From: Anaerolineae bacterium
GTDB lineage: Bacteria; Chloroflexota; Anaerolineae; JAAYZQ01
Length of the DNA stretch: 7,696 nt
Direction: 5' to 3'
Assembly: GCA_016926595.1 (NCBI GenBank)
Contig: JAFGOG010000559.1
Span: forward strand, 1-7,696
Shown: positions 1 to 5,943 of the stretch, one piece after another
How the letters are laid out: each line of letters opens with the position of its first letter
Position numbering within the stretch: position 1 is the stretch's first letter
The notes under the pieces: model-generated
The model's input: the letters and a program-made list of their open reading frames with translations, nothing else
What the model was told of the DNA's origin: nothing
Database searches by the model: none
Program-made: the position numbers and the translations under genes

Positions 1-1814
1 AGGCCGTCGCGCTGGGCCCAGACGCGGCCCGCCGCGTCCACCAGCCGCAGGCCAACCGTCAAATCCTCAGCGCCGGCAGGGGGCGAGCTCACCAGCCGCC
101 AGGTCAGCTCGGCAGCCAGGACGCCGGAGCCGGCCGGCAGCGGCGCCGCGCCGAGCGCCGCGCCGTCAAGCGCCAGCCAGTCGCCAAATTGGGCGGCGAC
201 CGGCGCCGGCTGCGGCTCGCCGGCCACAAACAGGGACAGCAGGGTGTGCTCGCCGTACCACTCGGCCAGGGTGGGGTAGGCGTTCTCGACCAAGTAGGCT
301 TGTATTTGCTCCTCGAGCACGCGGCCCATCACCTGGTGGGCAGGGAGCCACAGCCGTCCCTGGCCGGCCAGCAGCCGCTGCAGATCGGCGGCCATCAGGG
401 CCGGATCGTCAGCCCACAACTGGCGCTCGCGGGGGATTACCTCGCGCGGCGTCAGCGCCAACTCCGGCCGGGGGGCGGGCAGGTACGACTCGAAATAGCC
501 CACCTGCCAGGGGTGGACGCACACCACAGCGTCGTCCGGCAGGGCCAGGGCCTGCAGCCGGGCCGCCACGGGGCGATAATCGTCGTCGGGGTAGCGGGGC
601 ACGGCATAGAAAAAGCCCAGCGACAGAATCACGACAGCAAGAAAAGAAACACCAGGAAGGAGGGCGAAAAACGGGCGAATCCGCCACAGGGCCAGCAGCG
701 CGGCGGCAAAGAAGAGCAGAAAGGCGGGCAGGGCCAGGAGAAGCAGCCGCTCGACGCGCGGCGGGTTAAAGGGAAAGACCAGGTTGACCAGGTAGCCGCA
801 GCCTAGGATCACCACCACGATCGCCAGGCACAACGTCCAGCCGCCGCCTTGCGGGCTGGTGCCGGGTGGCCTCTCGCGCGTCCGCGGCTTGTGCCTGACA
901 AAGACAAGCAGCGCCAGCGCCAGCGCCAGCGGCGGGATCAGGCCCAGCCACCACCATCCGGCCAGCCCTCCTTCGGCGTGGCCCCCGACAAAAGCGGCCA
1001 GGTGGCGCGCCAGGTAGGTGACAGGGTCGAGGGGCACGTCTTGGTCGGCCACCACCTTGTAGCGCACGTAGGTCAGCAGCTTGTCGCCGGCGTACCACAG
1101 CCAGGGCAGGTAGAGAAGCACGACGGCTGCCTGGGCCGCCAGCCACGGCAGGAGCTCCTTGACGGGGCGCCCCCTCCGCAGCCACAAGAGCACCGCCAAA
1201 TTCAGCGCCAGGAGCAGGAAAGCTGCGTAATACTGGGTGTACAGCGCCGCTGTCGCCGCCGCCGCCAAGCCCGCCCATGCCCAAAACCTGCCGCCCGAAT
1301 GGCCGGAATCGACGACGAAAAGGCCGAAAACCAAAACCGCCGCTCCCAGCAGCGTCACCAGCCCATACATCCGCACTTCTTGGGAGTAATAGATGTGAAA
1401 CGGGGAAATGGCCAGCAGTAGCCCTGCCAGCAGCCCGGCCCTGTGACTGAACAGCCGCCGGCCGGCCAGGTAGATGAGCGGCACAGCCCCCACGCCGATC
1501 AGCGCCGACAGCAGCCGGACCGAGATGGGGCTGGGGCCGAACAGCTTGATCCACAACTGGAGCAGCAGGTAGTAGAAAGGTGGGTGGATGTCGACTGCCG
1601 TCAACTGGAGCATGGCGCCCAGGTCGGTGGTCGCAAAGTACAGGCTCCAGCCCTCGTCCCACCACAGCGGCTGAAAGCCCAGGCGGGCCAGCCGCAGAAG
1701 GAGCGCCAAGAGCACGATCCAGATCAAAACGGGAAGGTCCCGGCCGCCAGCCCAGGCAGCGATTTTGGCCCAAGGTCCCGGCCCACGAGGCCGGGAAGGT
1801 CGTTGAGCGCCCAT
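1..1814 (-). CDS. GT39/PMT_2-type membrane glycosyltransferase (3' end beyond window)
   Basis: This is an open frame of 604 codons from an ATG at 1814 to the left edge with no stop, so the C-terminus is missing. It likely transfers a sugar from a lipid-phosphate donor to an extracytoplasmic acceptor. After a basic N-terminus (residues 1-26) come about 11 hydrophobic segments between residues 28 and 404. The first external loop carries WWDEGW (51-56), whose Asp-Glu pair matches the catalytic acidic position of the ArnT/PMT fold. HPPFYYLLL (77-85) and YYSQEVRMY (142-150) are hallmark motifs of the bacterial PMT_2 family. Residues 405-604 are soluble, and the last ~60 look like a beta-sandwich-type tail. 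No Shine-Dalgarno precedes the ATG; a promoter places transcription start at the ATG itself. It is divergent from the glycosidase-like gene at 1966. The family is clear; the sugar and the acceptor cannot be told from the sequence. Confidence 0.9.
   Translation of the reverse strand, partial: MGAQRPSRPRGPGPWAKIAAWAGGRDLPVLIWIVLLALLLRLARLGFQPLWWDEGWSLYFATTDLGAMLQLTAVDIHPPFYYLLLQLWIKLFGPSPISVRLLSALIGVGAVPLIYLAGRRLFSHRAGLLAGLLLAISPFHIYYSQEVRMYGLVTLLGAAVLVFGLFVVDSGHSGGRFWAWAGLAAAATAALYTQYYAAFLLLALNLAVLLWLRRGRPVKELLPWLAAQAAVVLLYLPWLWYAGDKLLTYVRYKVVADQDVPLDPVTYLARHLAAFVGGHAEGGLAGWWWLGLIPPLALALALLVFVRHKPRTRERPPGTSPQGGGWTLCLAIVVVILGCGYLVNLVFPFNPPRVERLLLLALPAFLLFFAAALLALWRIRPFFALLPGVSFLAVVILSLGFFYAVPRYPDDDYRPVAARLQALALPDDAVVCVHPWQVGYFESYLPAPRPELALTPREVIPRERQLWADDPALMAADLQRLLAGQGRLWLPAHQVMGRVLEEQIQAYLVENAYPTLAEWYGEHTLLSLFVAGEPQPAPVAAQFGDWLALDGAALGAAPLPAGSGVLAAELTWRLVSSPPAGAEDLTVGLRLVDAAGRVWAQRDG
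909..932. repeat. Hexamer tandem repeat (CAGCGC)3-CAGCGG inside a membrane segment
   Basis: Four tandem 6-base units are seen on the plus strand, the last with one change. On the minus (coding) strand they encode alternating Leu-Ala in the transmembrane stretch around residues 295-302 of the glycosyltransferase. A gain or loss of one unit would add or remove two residues without a frameshift. It is probably simple-sequence drift within a hydrophobic helix. Confidence 0.6.
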
Positions 1815-1820
1815 GGCCCA

Positions 1821-1849
1821 AGTATACCACACGTCTGCTATCCTGGAAA
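1821..1849 (-). promoter_or_regulatory. Sigma70-type promoter of the glycosyltransferase; predicts a leaderless mRNA
   Basis: On the minus strand, TTTCCA (1849-1844, 4/6 to TTGACA) is followed after exactly 17 bp by TATACT (1826-1821, 5/6 to TATAAT). Only six bases (1820-1815) separate the -10 box from the ATG, so the expected transcription start is the A of the start codon. No ribosome binding site is present or could fit. A short dyad, ATCCT-GGAA-AGGAT (1840-1853), overlaps the -35 and could bind a regulator, but it is small. Confidence 0.7.
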
Positions 1850-1854
1850 GGATC

Positions 1855-1883
1855 TTGCCTTCTAAAGCGTTTTAAGGTATAAT
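1855..1883 (+). promoter_or_regulatory. Sigma70-type promoter of the modular glycosidase-like gene
   Basis: TTGCCT (1855-1860, 4/6) and a perfect TATAAT (1878-1883) are separated by 17 bp. The transcription start is expected near 1890, giving a leader of about 76 nt. Its -35 lies only 5 bp from the -35 of the divergent glycosyltransferase promoter, so two polymerases could probably not occupy both at once. Confidence 0.75.
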
Positions 1884-1933
1884 AGAAACGGCGATTCCCA
1901 ACCTGTTTTTTGCAGAAACAAGATAGGACACAG

Positions 1934-1954
1934 TCCCGGCCTATCGGGCTGGGA
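1934..1954 (+). promoter_or_regulatory. Leader hairpin abutting the ribosome binding site
   Basis: Bases 1934-1941 pair with 1947-1954 (8 pairs, one G-U) around a 5-base loop. The 3' arm ends on the first A of the AAGGAGG Shine-Dalgarno. A competing stem, GATAGG (1922-1927) with CCTATC (1940-1945), shares bases with it, so the two are mutually exclusive. It could modulate ribosome access or mRNA stability; function is not shown. Confidence 0.4.
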
Positions 1955-1960
1955 AGGAGG
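1954..1960 (+). promoter_or_regulatory. Strong Shine-Dalgarno fixing the 1966 start
   Basis: AAGGAGG lies 5 bases before the ATG at 1966. An in-frame TAG at 1924-1926, with no start codon between it and the ATG, rules out an earlier start. The lack of a signal peptide is therefore not a start-site error. Confidence 0.85.
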
Positions 1961-1965
1961 AACCG

Positions 1966-4900
1966 ATGCCTGATATTTACCCTCCCTACATCTTTGGTAT
2001 GCACGACCGCGGCGGCGAGCACCTGATGCTCGGCAAGAACAAGCTGGGTTGGGTGCTTGTCACCGAAGAGGTCGGCGCCGATCCCAACAACCATGGCGGC
2101 AACAGCTACACCGATCTGAGCAACCGGGGCCTGGGGGTTCTAGTCCGCATCAACCACGGCTATGGCAGCGCCGGCGCGATCCCCTATGCCAGCCACTATG
2201 ACAATTTCGCCAAACGGTGCGGCAACTTTGTGCAAGCCAGCTCGGGCTGCCACATCTGGATCATCGGTAATGAGATGAACCTGGCCTACGAGCGGCCCGG
2301 CAACAACAACGGCCAGGGCGGCGAGGTGATCACCCCGCAGCGATATGCGGCTTGCTACACCAAGTGCCGGACCGAGATCCGCCGCCGGCCGGGCCACGAA
2401 AACGATCAGGTGGTGGTAGGCGCCGTCGGGCCGTACAACATCCAGACCACCTACCCGGGAAATCCCACCGGCGATTTCCAAAAGTATCTGGCCGACATCC
2501 TGGACCTGATCGACCAGGTGGACGGCATCGCCTTGCATGCCTACACCCACGGCCACGATCCCAACCTGGTGTTTAGCGACGCCAAGATGATGGATGCGCG
2601 GGTCAAGCACCTGCACAACGAGTTTCGCGTCTACCGCGACTTTTTGGCCGCCATCCCGGACCGGTTTCGCGACCGCCCGGTGTATATCACCGAAACCGAC
2701 CAGTACATTGACTGGAAGGACGTGAACAGCGGCTGGGTGCGGAATGCCTACCTGGAGATCGACAACTGGAACAAGAATGAGGCCAACCAGCCGATCCAGG
2801 CCCTGATCCTCTACCGCTGGGTCATCGGCAATCCCAACGACCCCAAAGAAGTGGGCTGGGCGATCGAGAACAAGCCCGGCGTGCAGGACGATTTCCGCGA
2901 CGCGATGAGCAACAACTATCAGATCGTCCTGCCCCGCGATATACCGGTGTACAAGGTGGTCTGGCTGAGCGCGCCCGTGCCGGGACGGATCGATCCGGGG
3001 ACGGAGGCCAAGTTCGCCGTGACGGTACGCAACGACGGGCGGGGCACGTGGGCCAACAGCGGCGCGAGGGCGGTCAAGTTAGGCTACCGTTGGATCGACG
3101 CCGGCGGCGCTGCCACGCAGTGGGTGCGCACGCCGCTGCCAAAGGCCGTGCCTGCCAACGAGACGGTCACAGTGCCCCAGGTGGCTGTTCGCCCGCCGGA
3201 CAAGCCCGGTTTTTACACCCTGGAGCTGGACATGGTCGAAGGCGCGTCCACCTGGTTCGCCAAGCACGGCTCGCCGACCAAGCGTGTAGGAGGCATCCAG
3301 GTCGGGCCACGCTACCGGGCCACATGGTTGAGCATCGCCGCGCCGGCGGCGGGGACGGTCGGCCAGACCGTCACCTTCCCGGTCAAGCTGCGCAACGACG
3401 GCGCGGACACCTGGACGCCAGGCGGCGGCAATCCGTTCAGCCTGTCGTACAAGTGGCTCGACGCGGACAGGAAGGTGATCGTGGAGGATGGGCTGCGCAC
3501 CTCTCTGTCCAAGGCGGTGGCGCCCGGCGCGGAGATAACCCTGAACGCCCAGGTCCAAATGACTGCCCAGGAAGGGGCCTACATCCTGCAGATGGACATG
3601 GTCCACGAGTTTGTGACCTGGTTTCAGGGGCGGGGATCGCCGCCGGGCGAGGCGCAGGTGCAGGTCAAGCCAGCGCTGCCTGACTATGCCGCCGAGTGGC
3701 TGGAATACGCCGGCGTTGAGCGCCTGATGGTTGGCGAAAAAACCCTCGCCTTTGTCAAAGTCAAGAACGTCGGCGCCGTGACCTGGGCCGACTCGGGAAC
3801 AGAGCCGGTCTATCTGGGCTATCGCTGGCTCGACGAGCAGGACAACCTGGTCGCGGCCAACCCAAAAGCGCGAAAGGTCAGCCAGCCTATCGAGCCAGGC
3901 GCCACGGCCACCTTCCGGGATGCGCCCGTTACCGCCGTGGCTTCGCCAGGCGTCTACCGGCTCGTCTTTGACCTGGCGCAAGGGGACAAGTGGCTGTCGG
4001 CCAGCGGCGCCGCCGTCATGGAAAAGATCGTCCAGGTTACGGCCGCGCCATATGGCGTCGAGTGGCAGGCGCTCAAGCCGTGGCCGGCCTGGCTGCTGCC
4101 GGATGCCGAGCAGTATGCCAGCCTGCGCTTGCGCAACGTGGGAACAGAGAACTGGCCGGCCCAGGGCGACCATCCGGTCCGCCTGGCCTACCATTGGTTC
4201 ACCGCCGAGGCGAGTGGCGCAGTCGGCCGGATCTGCGAGCCATGGGACACCTTCCGCATCCCGCTGCCGAACGACGTCGGTCCCGGCGCGGACGTCGACC
4301 TGGTCGACGTGCCGTTCAAGACGCCGGCTGTGCCTGGGCGTTACATCCTGCGCTGGGACCTGGTCCATGAGGGGGTGACCTGGTTCTTCCGGCAGGGCGG
4401 CGCGCCGTTTGAGGTGCCGGTTGAGGTCTCTGACCAGGCGCTGTTCGTCCCGTGGACGGCCACAGCCAGCCACAACCCGGCCGATGGGGCGCTGACCCTC
4501 GACGGCAATCCCGACACGGTCTGGGACAGCCAGGCCAATCAACAGCCGGGCATGTGGTTCATGGTCGATTTGGGCGAGATCCGGGTTGTCAACCGGGTCA
4601 AGGTCACCAGTCCCGGGCGGGGTTTTCCGCTGGGCTATGCCATCAAGCTGTCGGAGAACGGGCAGGCCTGGCGGCTGGTGGCAGAGGCAGCCCAAAACTG
4701 GCGCAACATAGACGTTTCCTTCGCCGCGTCCCCCGTCCGCTATATCCGCGTCGAGCAGACCGGCACACCCTCCTATCCGGTCACCTGGAAGATCGGCGAC
4801 ATTGCCGTGGCGATCGTCAGCCCCTGGGCCGCAGCCGAGGCCAGCCACTACACAGACGACGCCCACGAGGCGATCGACGCCAACCTGGGAACGGCCTGGA

Positions 4901-5226
4901 ACACGCGCGCCGTCGTACAAAAGCCGGGGATGTGGTTCAAGCTCGACATGGGCAGCCCGCGCACGATCGAGCGGGTGGTGCTCCAGCACCCCAAGAACCA
5001 GCAGCCGCGCGGCTATGTCATCCAGATCTCCACCGACGGCCAGACCTGGCAGGAGGTCGCGCGCAAGGCCGACAACTGGCTTACGGTCGACGTGACCTTT
5101 CCACCAACCGAAGCCCGCTACATCCGCGCCGAGACGACCGGTACATCGCTCTACCAGCCGTGGGGCATCGCCGATATCATCGTCTGGGAGTCGGAAGCGC
5201 AGTGGCTGCGAGGGCGCAATCCATAG
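1966..5226 (+). CDS. Modular protein: GH-A-like TIM barrel, four NBR1-type Ig-like repeats, two F5/8 type C domains
   Basis: The protein has 1086 residues. Residues 1-325 resemble a clan GH-A glycoside hydrolase barrel. GNEMN (101-105) offers E103 as acid/base, HAYTHG (191-196) fits a beta-6 strand, YITETD (240-245) offers E243 as nucleophile, and W285 sits in a beta-8-like LYRW. FGMHDRGGEHLM (10-21) opens the barrel. Four ~120-residue repeats follow (328-446, 450-567, 574-691, 696-821), sharing a start of Y-x-x-x-W, R/K-N-D/V-G, TW or NW, Y-R/K/H-W and a closing D-L/M-V…TWF; they match NBR1-type Ig-like domains. Two discoidin/F5-8C modules end it (825-949, 953-1075), with PGMWF, a D-L/M-G turn and YIR motifs. 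This suggests a polysaccharide-binding, possibly polysaccharide-cleaving protein; the substrate is unknown. No signal peptide, transmembrane helix or sorting signal is visible, which is odd for such domains. The architecture is firm; enzymatic activity is inferred from motifs only. Confidence 0.9.
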   Translation: MPDIYPPYIFGMHDRGGEHLMLGKNKLGWVLVTEEVGADPNNHGGNSYTDLSNRGLGVLVRINHGYGSAGAIPYASHYDNFAKRCGNFVQASSGCHIWIIGNEMNLAYERPGNNNGQGGEVITPQRYAACYTKCRTEIRRRPGHENDQVVVGAVGPYNIQTTYPGNPTGDFQKYLADILDLIDQVDGIALHAYTHGHDPNLVFSDAKMMDARVKHLHNEFRVYRDFLAAIPDRFRDRPVYITETDQYIDWKDVNSGWVRNAYLEIDNWNKNEANQPIQALILYRWVIGNPNDPKEVGWAIENKPGVQDDFRDAMSNNYQIVLPRDIPVYKVVWLSAPVPGRIDPGTEAKFAVTVRNDGRGTWANSGARAVKLGYRWIDAGGAATQWVRTPLPKAVPANETVTVPQVAVRPPDKPGFYTLELDMVEGASTWFAKHGSPTKRVGGIQVGPRYRATWLSIAAPAAGTVGQTVTFPVKLRNDGADTWTPGGGNPFSLSYKWLDADRKVIVEDGLRTSLSKAVAPGAEITLNAQVQMTAQEGAYILQMDMVHEFVTWFQGRGSPPGEAQVQVKPALPDYAAEWLEYAGVERLMVGEKTLAFVKVKNVGAVTWADSGTEPVYLGYRWLDEQDNLVAANPKARKVSQPIEPGATATFRDAPVTAVASPGVYRLVFDLAQGDKWLSASGAAVMEKIVQVTAAPYGVEWQALKPWPAWLLPDAEQYASLRLRNVGTENWPAQGDHPVRLAYHWFTAEASGAVGRICEPWDTFRIPLPNDVGPGADVDLVDVPFKTPAVPGRYILRWDLVHEGVTWFFRQGGAPFEVPVEVSDQALFVPWTATASHNPADGALTLDGNPDTVWDSQANQQPGMWFMVDLGEIRVVNRVKVTSPGRGFPLGYAIKLSENGQAWRLVAEAAQNWRNIDVSFAASPVRYIRVEQTGTPSYPVTWKIGDIAVAIVSPWAAAEASHYTDDAHEAIDANLGTAWNTRAVVQKPGMWFKLDMGSPRTIERVVLQHPKNQQPRGYVIQISTDGQTWQEVARKADNWLTVDVTFPPTEARYIRAETTGTSLYQPWGIADIIVWESEAQWLRGRNP
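2947..4428 (+). repeat. Four tandem NBR1-type Ig-like domain repeats (protein-level)
   Basis: Units lie at about 2947-3303, 3313-3666, 3685-4038 and 4051-4428. Units 1 and 2 are closest to each other in motif content (R-N-D-G, TW, DMV…TWF). Unit 3 has lost the TWF end (KWLS instead). Unit 4 has NW for TW and a longer middle loop. The divergence suggests old duplications rather than recent copying, so DNA-level instability is unlikely. Confidence 0.8.
4438..5190 (+). repeat. Two tandem F5/8 type C (discoidin/CBM32-like) domains (protein-level)
   Basis: Units lie at about 4438-4812 and 4822-5190. Both show A-S-H near the start, an A/T-x-D-x-N-x-x-T-x-W motif (LDGNPDTVWD and IDANLGTAWN), PGMWF, a D-L/M-G turn, G-Y-x-I-x-x-S-x-x-G-Q-x-W and R-Y-I-R. 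These are features of the discoidin fold that binds carbohydrate or other surface ligands. Confidence 0.8.
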
Positions 5227-5251
5227 GGGAAAACCCTGCCGATGGTTACCG

Positions 5252-5294
5252 ACCCTCTCGCGGGCTTACAAGCCTGCGGGAGGGTGTTTTGTTT
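5252..5294 (+). terminator. Intrinsic terminator of the modular gene
   Basis: Bases 5252-5267 pair with 5270-5285 (16 pairs including two G-U; tip around ACA), followed by GTTTTGTTT (5286-5294). It lies 25 bases past the stop at 5226. The opposite strand has no T-tract next to the stem, so termination is expected in the plus direction only. The 3' arm and the T-tract lie within the last codons of the opposing DUF1361 gene. Confidence 0.85.
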
Positions 5295-5943
5295 CATCGA
5301 GGGTCGCCAGCAGGCCGTGGGCGAAGGCAAGCAGGATGGCAAATAGAAGGGCCAGAGCCCAGGCCTGCCAGTGCTGCACGGGATGGATCAGGTGCAGCCA
5401 GATGTCGCGGGCCAGGGCCGCCGGACTGAGCAGGACGTCCCAACTGCTCCACCGCAGGTAGCGCCCCAGGTAGACGCCAAAGCCCGCCATGCCCACAACG
5501 ACCAGCACGAACAGCCGTCCGGGCCAGGCTCCCAGCCAGGCGGCGACGGCCGCCTGAACCCAGCGCAGCGAGACGAGGCCCAGCGCCAGACCGCACAGAG
5601 CGGCGGCGAACAGCAGCACCACGTCGTACAAGATCGGGATCCCACTCCCATAGGGCAGGTGGATCAGGTCGGTGACGAGGTAGGGCGCATTGGGCAAGAA
5701 GAGAAGCCAGGCAAGGCCAAAGGCAAGCCGAAGGAGCCTCGCCTGTCCCGGCCGCAGGGCCAGGTAGGCAAAGGCCAGGGGCAGCCAGGCCAGGCACAGG
5801 TTCCACGCGACGTAGGTGTGGGTCAGGCTGCGCGTGTAAACCACACGGCCGGCGAGGAGCAGGACGGGCAGGGTTGTCAGGCCAAGCAACCGGGCGACCG
5901 TTCGGCTGAGCGCGAGGTCACGGTCTGGAGCTGACAGGCTCAC
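5266..5943 (-). CDS. DUF1361-family multi-pass membrane protein
   Basis: The product is 225 residues with about six hydrophobic segments. FLPNAPYLVTDLIHL (82-96), followed by ILYDVVLL and then G-L-x-S-L, and later YLGRYLRWSSWDVL (158-171), are the conserved blocks of the DUF1361 family, whose function is unknown. I chose the GTG at 5943 because GGAGGT (5956-5951) lies 7 bases upstream. The longer in-frame GTG at 5952 overlaps that Shine-Dalgarno and would add only three residues. It overlaps the end of the DUF4173 gene by 26 bases, so the two are likely cotranscribed and translationally coupled. Its last codons and TAA (5266-5268) sit inside the opposing gene's terminator stem. No terminator of its own is visible. 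Confidence 0.88.
   Translation of the reverse strand: MSLSAPDRDLALSRTVARLLGLTTLPVLLLAGRVVYTRSLTHTYVAWNLCLAWLPLAFAYLALRPGQARLLRLAFGLAWLLFLPNAPYLVTDLIHLPYGSGIPILYDVVLLFAAALCGLALGLVSLRWVQAAVAAWLGAWPGRLFVLVVVGMAGFGVYLGRYLRWSSWDVLLSPAALARDIWLHLIHPVQHWQAWALALLFAILLAFAHGLLATLDETKHPPAGL

Noticed and set aside
1840..1853. Short dyad ATCCT-GGAA-AGGAT as a stand-alone operator
   Set aside because: Five-base arms are too short to separate from chance; kept only as a remark on the promoter.
849..1865. Plus-strand open frames opposite the glycosyltransferase
   Set aside because: Gln/Arg-rich antisense frames with no initiation signals, covering conserved PMT_2 motifs on the minus strand.
766..2094. Minus-strand open frame of 442 codons overlapping the glycosyltransferase and the divergent promoters
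   Set aside because: It is a different frame from the true glycosyltransferase (which runs off the left edge), reads through both promoters, and gives a Pro/Arg/Gly-rich sequence.
3079..4989. Long minus-strand open frame (636 codons) opposite the modular gene
   Set aside because: The plus strand in this stretch encodes clear Ig-like and discoidin domains. The antisense product has no recognisable motif, no promoter or Shine-Dalgarno, and is typical of stop-poor antisense frames in high-GC DNA.
4452..5429. Plus-strand open frame of 325 codons in an alternative frame through the discoidin domains and terminator
   Set aside because: It crosses the intrinsic terminator, and its product is Arg/Gly/Pro-rich without domain features; the main frame is well supported.
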